From: SCQX01 sp035720945 | GTDB lineage: Bacteria > Pseudomonadota > Gammaproteobacteria > Burkholderiales > Burkholderiaceae_B | Reading direction: 5' to 3' | Assembly: GCA_035720945.1 (NCBI GenBank) | Contig: DASTNK010000095.1 | Span: 1 to 21,174 of the forward strand | Length of the DNA: 21,174 bases | Shown: positions 15,952-21,174 of the stretch, in pieces | Layout: the number at the start of each line of letters is the position of its first letter | Numbering within the stretch: the first letter of the stretch is position 1 | Notes under the pieces: model-generated | What the model was told of the DNA's origin: nothing | Databases searched by the model: none | What the model saw: only the letters and a program-made list of their open reading frames with translations | Made by a program: the position numbers and the translations under genes

Positions 15952-16608
15952 ATGAATCCTGCGCTCCCCACCCACGCCACCACGTCTCTCGCCGACCGGA
16001 TCGATGCCCTGCTGCCTCAAACACAATGCGGCAAATGCGGATACGACGGTTGCCGACCCTATGCGCACGCCATGGCGCATGATGGCGAAGCCATCAACCG
16101 CTGCCCCCCCGGCGGCGATGCGGGCATACACGCGCTGGCCGGCCTGCTCGGGCGGCCCGAAATACCCTTGAACACGGCATGCGGCGAACATGCCGCGCCC
16201 ACGGTCGCCGTCATCGACGAGGCCCACTGCATCGGCTGCACGCTCTGCATTCAGGCCTGCCCCGTTGACGCCATCATGGGCGCCAACAAGCGCATGCACA
16301 CGGTGCTGGCGGATCTTTGCACGGGCTGTGATCTATGCGTGGCGCCGTGCCCGGTCGACTGCATCACCATGGTACCAGCCGGTCGCGAGTGGACGCCGCG
16401 CCTCGCCACCGTGGCGCGCCTGCGCCATCAGCGACGCCAGAAAAGGCTGGCCGAGCAACACCCCGAAGCCTCGGCACTGGCCTCCCGCCGCACACTCGCC
16501 AACAAGGCCCCGGTCACCGCCGCCGCCCACGCGGACGACGCGCGCAAGCAGCGTGTCATTGCCGACGCCATCGCCCGAGCCCGGGCGCGCCGCGCGAAAC
16601 CGACCTAG
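15952..16608 (+). CDS. Orphan RnfB/RsxB-like iron-sulfur protein
   Basis: A 218-residue protein resembling the soluble part of RnfB/RsxB. The N-terminal Fe-S motif has C26, C29, C34 and C51 (QTQCGKCGYDGCRPYA, then INRCPPGG). Two ferredoxin 4Fe-4S motifs follow: C93/C96/C99/C103 and C123/C126/C129/C133 (IGCTLCIQACPVDAI and CTGCDLCVAPCPVDCI). The N-terminal membrane helix of true RnfB is missing, no other rnf genes are near, and residues 140-218 form a basic Ala/Arg-rich tail. It is probably a cytoplasmic electron carrier; a role in Fe-S repair or with the neighbouring Nth is only suggested by linkage. ATG 15952 has no visible Shine-Dalgarno; GTG 15913 in frame is the alternative but falls before the upstream hairpin stem. 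Confidence 0.85.
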   Translation: MNPALPTHATTSLADRIDALLPQTQCGKCGYDGCRPYAHAMAHDGEAINRCPPGGDAGIHALAGLLGRPEIPLNTACGEHAAPTVAVIDEAHCIGCTLCIQACPVDAIMGANKRMHTVLADLCTGCDLCVAPCPVDCITMVPAGREWTPRLATVARLRHQRRQKRLAEQHPEASALASRRTLANKAPVTAAAHADDARKQRVIADAIARARARRAKPT

Positions 16609-16674
16609 TGCCCTGAGCCCTGAACTGGTTCACGCATTAACACCCACCAAACGGCACACTGCACAGAGTCTCCC

Positions 16675-17313
16675 ATGAACGCGGAAAAACGCGCGCGAAT
16701 TTTCTCCCGCCTGCGGGCCGCCAATCCGGACCCGACGACCGAACTCGAATACGCCAGCGTGTTCCAGTTGCTGATCGCGGTCATGCTTTCGGCGCAGGCC
16801 ACCGACAAGTCGGTCAACCTCGCCACACGTCGCTTCTTCCCGGACCATGGCACGCCGCAAGCGCTGCTGGCGTTGGGGGAGGACGCCTTGGCTGAATTCA
16901 TCAAGACCATCGGCCTCTATCGCACCAAGGCGGCCAACATCATCAAAACCTGCGCCATCCTGATCGAACGCGACAATGGCGAAGTGCCGGACGACCGCGC
17001 CGCACTGGAATCGTTGCCAGGCGTGGGCCGCAAGACCGCCAACGTCGTGCTCAACACCGCGTTCGGACATCCCACGATCGCCGTGGACACCCACATCTTC
17101 CGCGTGGCCAACCGCACGGGCCTCGCGCCCGGGAAAACCGTGCTCGATGTGGAACGCAGGCTGGAGAAAGTCGTGCCCGCGGAATTCGCCCTGAATGCGC
17201 ACCACTGGCTCATTCTTCATGGCCGCTACGTGTGTGTCGCACGCAAACCCCGTTGCCCCCAATGCGGCATCGCCGATCTGTGCGAGTACCGGCACAAGAC
17301 GCCGCCAGACTGA
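16675..17313 (+). CDS. nth: Endonuclease III (DNA glycosylase / AP lyase)
   Basis: A 212-residue base-excision repair enzyme that removes oxidised pyrimidines and nicks at abasic sites. The helix-hairpin-helix LPGVGRKTANVV contains the catalytic lysine K120, and D138 lies in VDTHIFRVANR, identical in numbering to E. coli Nth. The C-terminal 4Fe-4S loop C187-X6-C194-X2-C197-X5-C203 is complete, also with E. coli numbering. It lies 66 bases after the rnfB-like gene on the same strand, a recurrent pair in Betaproteobacteria, and both are Fe-S proteins. The small palindrome TGAACTGGTTCA sits in the gap. No clear terminator follows; the next 182 bases separate it from the liv operon. Confidence 0.97.
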   Translation: MNAEKRARIFSRLRAANPDPTTELEYASVFQLLIAVMLSAQATDKSVNLATRRFFPDHGTPQALLALGEDALAEFIKTIGLYRTKAANIIKTCAILIERDNGEVPDDRAALESLPGVGRKTANVVLNTAFGHPTIAVDTHIFRVANRTGLAPGKTVLDVERRLEKVVPAEFALNAHHWLILHGRYVCVARKPRCPQCGIADLCEYRHKTPPD

Positions 17314-17495
17314 TCCGAATGACCACCCGACACACCAAAATCGAAGTTTGACGACGTTGTCAAATCAGGCAGCTCAGGTTTTTCTAGGGTTTACCCTCAA
17401 CCTATGACAAACCCGCATGGTATTCAAGGGCCGAACCTCGCATACTGCGAGCTGTTAAAAATCCCACATAATGCATTTCGATCCAATGGGCTGGC
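17314..17495 (+). promoter_or_regulatory. Upstream region of the liv operon with two operator-like palindromes
   Basis: No gene is seen. At 17347-17364 TTTGAC and GTCAAA flank a 6-base centre, giving an 18-bp near-palindrome with one mismatched pair. At 17386-17397 AGGGT and ACCCT flank TT. The centres are 36 bases apart. AT-rich hexamers (TTAAAA near 17455, CATAAT at 17467-17472) could be -10 boxes but lack clear -35 partners. A regulator of the amino-acid transporter probably binds here; which one is unknown. Confidence 0.4.
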
Positions 17496-18269
17496 ATGAG
17501 CGACCTGATACTGGAAACCCACCACCTTACAAAGGAGTTCCGCGGATTCGTGGCGGTCGATGACGTCAATTTCCAGGTTGCTCGCGGACATATTCACGCG
17601 CTTATCGGGCCCAATGGCGCCGGCAAGACCACTTGCTTCAACCTGCTGACCAAATTCCTCGAACCCACATCCGGGCGCATCATCTTCTCCGGGCACGACA
17701 TCACGGGCGAAAAGCCGGCGCAGATCGCGCGTCGCGGCATCATCCGCTCGTTCCAGATCTCGGCGGTGTTTCCGCAGCTCACACTGCTCGAGAACGTGCG
17801 CGTCGGCCTGCAGCGGGCCACCGGCCAGTCCTTTCACTTCTGGCGCAGCGACAAGTGCCTGAACCGCCTGAACGACGCGGCCATGGCGTTGCTCGCGCAG
17901 GTCGATCTCGCCAGCTACGCCCAGGAACGCACCGCGAACCTGCCCTACGGGCGCAAGCGCGCGCTCGAAATCGCCACCACACTGGCCATGGAACCCGAGC
18001 TCATGCTGCTCGACGAACCCACACAAGGCATGGGCCACGAAGACGTCGCCCGGGTCACAGAACTCATCAAGAAAGTCGGCGTCGGACGCACCATTCTCAT
18101 GGTCGAGCACAACATGAAAGTCATCTCCTCCATCGCCGACCGCATCACCGTGCTCTCGCGCGGCTCGGTGCTGGCCGAAGGGGATTACCAAGAAGTCTCT
18201 CGCAACCCGGAGGTCATGCAGGCCTACATGGGCACCGAGGTCGGCGAACTTGAAGGGGCACAGGCATGA
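17496..18269 (+). CDS. livG: ABC transporter ATP-binding protein, LivG type (branched-chain amino acid family)
   Basis: A 257-residue ATPase of the HAAT family. Walker A is GPNGAGKTT (K44), the Q-loop region FQISAVFPQLTLLENV (86-101), Walker B LMLLDE with E174, and H205 is the switch histidine (MVEHNM). The ABC signature is unusual, LPYGRKR (149-155), where LSGGQ- or LAYGQQR-type sequences are expected, and the D-loop region reads PTQGMGHEDV. Such variants do occur among LivG-like proteins. It pairs with LivF to drive uptake through LivH and LivM. ATG 17496 has only a weak GGGCTGG upstream. Its stop overlaps the livF start by four bases. The exact substrate cannot be told from the ATPase. Confidence 0.92.
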   Translation: MSDLILETHHLTKEFRGFVAVDDVNFQVARGHIHALIGPNGAGKTTCFNLLTKFLEPTSGRIIFSGHDITGEKPAQIARRGIIRSFQISAVFPQLTLLENVRVGLQRATGQSFHFWRSDKCLNRLNDAAMALLAQVDLASYAQERTANLPYGRKRALEIATTLAMEPELMLLDEPTQGMGHEDVARVTELIKKVGVGRTILMVEHNMKVISSIADRITVLSRGSVLAEGDYQEVSRNPEVMQAYMGTEVGELEGAQA

Positions 18270-18979
18270 GCGCCGTACTCGAGATCACCGATCTGCATGC
18301 CTGGTATGGCGAATCGCATGTGCTGCATGGCGTGAACATGCAAGTCAATCAAGGCGAGGTCGTCACCCTGCTCGGCCGCAACGGTTCGGGGCGTACCACC
18401 ACGTTGCGCGCCACACTCGGTCTCACAGGGTCTCGCAAGGGTTCGATCCGCATCGGCGGCACCGAGTCCATCGCGCTGCCCACGTACAAGATCGCCCACC
18501 TGGGTATCGGATACTGCCCCGAAGAGCGCGGCATCTTCGCGGGCCTGTCCTGCGAGGAAAACCTGTTGCTGCCCCCGCCCGTCGGCGCCAGCACACTGGG
18601 CGGTGGCATGTCGCTGGCCGAAATCTACGACATGTTCCCCAACCTGCAAGAACGCCGGTATTCACCCGGCACGCGCCTCTCTGGCGGCGAACAACAAATG
18701 CTGGCCGTGGCGCGCATCCTGCGCACTGGCGCCAACCTGCTGCTGCTCGACGAAATCTCCGAAGGCCTGGCGCCGGTCATCGTGCAGGCACTGGCCCGCA
18801 TGATCACAACACTCAAGGCCAAGGGCTACACCATCGTCATGGTCGAACAGAACTTCCGTTTCGCCGCTCCGCTGGCCGACCGCTTCTACGTCATAGAACA
18901 CGGCCAGGTCGTAGAACACTTCAACGCCGCCGAGCTCCCCGAAAAGCAAGACGTCCTCAACACACTGCTCGGTGTGTAA
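18266..18979 (+). CDS. livF: ABC transporter ATP-binding protein, LivF type, with Walker A Lys replaced by Arg
   Basis: This 237-residue protein is the second ATPase of the transporter. The signature LSGGEQQ (138-144) and Walker B LLLLDE with E163 are intact, and the H-loop position is Gln (VEQN), as is normal for LivF. Walker A reads GRNGSGRTT (37-45), so the usually invariant lysine is Arg43 (codon CGT at 18392-18394). Because each ATP site in an ABC dimer combines one subunit's Walker A with the other's signature, one of the two sites would use Arg to contact the ATP phosphates. The gene is otherwise intact and coupled to livG by ATGA. A small hairpin (18993-19006) lies before livK. Confidence 0.93.
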   Translation: MSAVLEITDLHAWYGESHVLHGVNMQVNQGEVVTLLGRNGSGRTTTLRATLGLTGSRKGSIRIGGTESIALPTYKIAHLGIGYCPEERGIFAGLSCEENLLLPPPVGASTLGGGMSLAEIYDMFPNLQERRYSPGTRLSGGEQQMLAVARILRTGANLLLLDEISEGLAPVIVQALARMITTLKAKGYTIVMVEQNFRFAAPLADRFYVIEHGQVVEHFNAAELPEKQDVLNTLLGV

Positions 18980-19017
18980 ACACGATTCACGCGCCGGCGA
19001 ACCGGCATAACAACTCC

Positions 19018-19024
19018 AAGGAGA
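19018..19024 (+). promoter_or_regulatory. Strong Shine-Dalgarno site of livK
   Basis: AAGGAGA lies 7 bases before the ATG at 19032, the best ribosome-binding site in the window. It fits the high expression needed for a periplasmic binding protein compared with its ATPases. Confidence 0.8.
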
Positions 19025-19031
19025 GAGATCC

Positions 19032-20249
19032 ATGAAATTGCGCATTCTGTCGGCCGCCCTGGCCACAGCGGGACTCGGCCTGGCCATGGCCGGCCCCAGT
19101 CACGCGGCGGGCATTTCCGATAACGTCGTCCGCATCGGGTTCATCACCGACATGTCCGGCGTGTACTCCGACATCGATGGCAAGGGTGGCGTTGAAGCCA
19201 TCAAAATGGCCATCGCCGACGCCGGTGGCAAGATCGATGGCAAGAAAATCGAACTCTTCACCGCCGACCATCAGAACAAGGCCGACATCGGGTCCGCGCG
19301 GGCTCGTCAATGGTTCGATGAAAAACACATCGACATGCTCGTCGGCGGCACCAACTCGGCCGTGAACCTGGCCATGGCGGCCGTCGCCGCAGAAAAGCAA
19401 AAGCCTTTCTTCGCCGTCGGTCCAGGCTCTTCCAACCTGACGAACTCCGCCTGCACGCACTACACCATCCACTACGGCTACGACACCGTCGCCCTGGCAC
19501 GCGGCACGGCCAACTACATGGCCGAGCACGGCGACAAGACCTGGTACTTCCTGACGGCAGACTACGCCTTCGGCCACTCCCTGCAACGCGATGCCACCAA
19601 GGTCATCGATGCCGCCGGCGGCAAGGTGGTGGGCAGCGTCAACGTGCCGCTGGGCACGTCCGACTTCTCCTCATTCCTGCTGCAGGCGCAAAGCTCCAAG
19701 GCCCAGGTGCTGGCGCTGGCCAACGCTGGCGGCGATTTTGTCAACTCCATGAAGGCGGCGCAGGAATTCGGCATCACCAAGACCATGAAGATCGCCGGCC
19801 TGCTGGTGTTCATCAATGACATCCACTCCCTGGGCCTGAAGGCCACGCAAGGCCTGTACCTGACGAACGCCTGGTACTGGGACAAAGACGCGGCGTCGCG
19901 CAAGTTCGCCGAGCGCTTCTACAAGAAAGAACACCGCATGCCGTCCTTCCTACAGGCGGGCGATTACTCCGCCGTGTCGTTCTACCTGCGCGGGGTCAAA
20001 GCCACCGGCACGGACAATGGCAACGACATGATGAAATGGATCAAGTCGCACAAGGTCAACGACTTTTTCGCCGACGATGGCTATGTGCGTGAAGACGGCA
20101 CGCTCATCCACAACATGTACCTGATGCAGGTCAAGACCCCGGCCGAATCCAAGAAGCCGTGGGATTACTACAAGTTGGTCAAGGTTCTGCCTGGCGACAA
20201 AATTTATACGTCGCTGGCGCAATCGACCTGCAAGTTCGTCAAGAAATAA
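19032..20249 (+). CDS. livK: Periplasmic substrate-binding protein of the Liv-type ABC transporter
   Basis: A 405-residue type I periplasmic binding protein. The N-terminal signal peptide has MKLR, a hydrophobic Ala/Gly/Leu core and a probable cleavage after SHA (about residue 25). The mature part starts with VVRIGFITDMSGVYSDIDGKGGVEA, typical of Leu/Ile/Val-, amide- or aromatic-acid-binding members. MLVGGTNSAVNLAMAAVAAE and FFAVGPGSSNLTNSAC form the first-lobe ligand region, and a late Cys (CKFVKK) could pair with C143 in the mature protein. The ligand is not certain: this family in Burkholderiales includes binders of branched-chain amino acids, benzoates and other organic acids, so the symbol is positional. 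A stem-loop (20262-20296) follows it within the operon. Confidence 0.9.
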   Translation: MKLRILSAALATAGLGLAMAGPSHAAGISDNVVRIGFITDMSGVYSDIDGKGGVEAIKMAIADAGGKIDGKKIELFTADHQNKADIGSARARQWFDEKHIDMLVGGTNSAVNLAMAAVAAEKQKPFFAVGPGSSNLTNSACTHYTIHYGYDTVALARGTANYMAEHGDKTWYFLTADYAFGHSLQRDATKVIDAAGGKVVGSVNVPLGTSDFSSFLLQAQSSKAQVLALANAGGDFVNSMKAAQEFGITKTMKIAGLLVFINDIHSLGLKATQGLYLTNAWYWDKDAASRKFAERFYKKEHRMPSFLQAGDYSAVSFYLRGVKATGTDNGNDMMKWIKSHKVNDFFADDGYVREDGTLIHNMYLMQVKTPAESKKPWDYYKLVKVLPGDKIYTSLAQSTCKFVKK

Positions 20250-20261
20250 CCCGCCGCAACC

Positions 20262-20296
20262 AAGGCCTGCCCCCCGCCACATGGGCGGCAGGCCTT
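20262..20296 (+). repeat. Stem-loop between livK and livH
   Basis: AAGGCCTGCC (20262-20271) and its exact reverse complement (20287-20296) enclose a 15-base loop, 12 bases after the livK stop. Only AATATT follows, so it is a weak terminator at best. Such hairpins after binding-protein genes often protect the upstream mRNA and reduce read-through into the permease genes; that role is inferred. Confidence 0.6.
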
Positions 20297-20343
20297 AATA
20301 TTGCCAGGAGCCATTCACATTTCGTCATGGATTCTCAACAAAT

Positions 20344-21174
20344 ATGACTGAGCTATTCGGAATTCCCGTCCAGGCGCTTCTGGGCCAGTTGTTGCTGGGA
20401 CTGGTCAACGGGGCGTTCTACGCCGTGCTGTCCCTGGGGCTGGCAGTCATATTCGGGCTGCTCAACGTCATCAACTTCGCCCATGGCGCGCTGTACATGC
20501 TGGGCGCCTTCCTGGCCTGGATGGGCCTGCAATACCTGGGGCTGAACTACTGGGTCATGCTGATCCTCGCCCCCATACTTGTGGGCATCTTCGGCATCAT
20601 CATCGAACGCCTGCTGCTCAAACACCTCTACAAGCTCGACCACCTCTACGGGCTGTTGCTCACTTTCGGCCTGACCCTGCTCATCGAGGGGCTCTTTCGC
20701 AGCCTGTACGGCGTCTCGGGCCAACCTTACTCCACGCCCGATTTGTTGCAGGGCGGCGTGAATCTGGGCTTCATGTATCTGCCCATTTATCGTGCCTGGG
20801 TCATCGTCGCTTCACTCGTGGTGTGTTTCGCCACCTGGGCCGTCATCGAGAAAACCCGCCTTGGCGCGCTGCTGCGCGCCGGCACCGAGAACCCCAAACT
20901 GGTCGAAGCCTTCGGCGTCAACGTGCCACTGGTGATCACACTCACCTTCGGCTTCGGCGTGGGGCTGGCGGGGTTCGCGGGCGTGCTTGCCGCACCCATC
21001 CTGCAGGTTTCGCCGCTCATGGGCTCCAACCTGATCATCGTGGTCTTCGCCGTGGTCGTCATCGGCGGCATGGGTTCCATCCTGGGATCCATCGTCACCG
21101 GCCTCGGACTGGGCGTCATTGAAGGCCTCACCAAGGTATTCTGGCCCGAAGCGTCCACCACGGTCGTCTTCATC
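20344..21174 (+). CDS. livH: Branched-chain amino acid ABC transporter permease, LivH type (3' end outside the window)
   Basis: The frame is open from ATG 20344 to the end of the window, giving 277 residues with no stop. It is strongly hydrophobic, with about seven to eight membrane segments. It has the LivH N-terminal pattern LLLGLVNGAFYAVLSLGLAVIFGLLNVINFAHGALYM, the coupling-helix region RAGTENPKLVEAFGVNVP (178-195) that contacts the ATPases, and the VFAVVVIGGMGSILGSIVTGLGLG segment (234-257). Family members are about 290-310 residues, so only some 15-30 are missing. LivM probably follows. The start has no close Shine-Dalgarno; a six-codon frame (20327-20347) with a distant AGGAG overlaps its ATG as ATGA and may deliver ribosomes to it. 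Confidence 0.95.
   Translation, partial: MTELFGIPVQALLGQLLLGLVNGAFYAVLSLGLAVIFGLLNVINFAHGALYMLGAFLAWMGLQYLGLNYWVMLILAPILVGIFGIIIERLLLKHLYKLDHLYGLLLTFGLTLLIEGLFRSLYGVSGQPYSTPDLLQGGVNLGFMYLPIYRAWVIVASLVVCFATWAVIEKTRLGALLRAGTENPKLVEAFGVNVPLVITLTFGFGVGLAGFAGVLAAPILQVSPLMGSNLIIVVFAVVVIGGMGSILGSIVTGLGLGVIEGLTKVFWPEASTTVVFI

Overview
The window is a gene-dense, GC-rich chromosomal stretch from a betaproteobacterium of the order Burkholderiales, most like the family Alcaligenaceae (the Bordetella / Achromobacter / Castellaniella / Pusillimonas group). This rests on protein character: a RelA carrying the EFDD signature, an RNase E with a long Arg/Pro/Ala-rich tail, an intracellular PHB depolymerase, an orphan RnfB next to endonuclease III, a 7Fe-type FdxA, and a Liv-type ABC operon with its ATPase genes first. 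I cannot name the species. I see no rRNA, tRNA, insertion sequence, phage, toxin-antitoxin or CRISPR. The content is mostly core metabolism and RNA maintenance.

Layout. (1) 1-902 (+): the end of maf, coupled by ATGA to an RsmI-like SAM methyltransferase. (2) 911-2511 (-): rluC coupled by ATGA to a HAD phosphatase. (3) 2512-3033: divergent promoter region and a roughly 500-nt rne leader rich in inverted repeats. (4) 3034-5874 (+): rne. A perfect 19-bp-stem bidirectional terminator (5974-6015) separates it from the genes arriving on the other strand. (5) 11532 down to 6075 (-): relA, trpB, trpA, accD. (6) 11608-12123 (+): a flavodoxin-like protein divergent from relA. (7) 13892 down to 12138 (-): pncB and a RidA-family gene. 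(8) 14077-17313 (+): fdxA, phaZ, rnfB-like, nth. (9) 17496-21174 (+): livG, livF, livK and livH, with livH cut by the window edge.

How the genes work together. RluC modifies 23S rRNA and the divergent RNase E processes rRNA and decays mRNA. TrpBA make tryptophan and AccD starts fatty-acid synthesis. RelA makes (p)ppGpp when amino acids run short. PncB salvages nicotinate for NAD. FdxA, RnfB and Nth are all iron-sulfur proteins. PhaZ mobilises stored polyhydroxybutyrate. The Liv-type system imports a branched-chain amino acid or related amide or organic acid.

I did not find a convincing new multi-gene system. The most interesting signals are in the rne leader (competing helices next to the ribosome-binding site, and a C9 tract) and in single-residue departures from conserved motifs: Walker A Lys to Arg in LivF, and Asp to Glu in the TrpA loop 2. 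Several intergenic palindromes look like operators.
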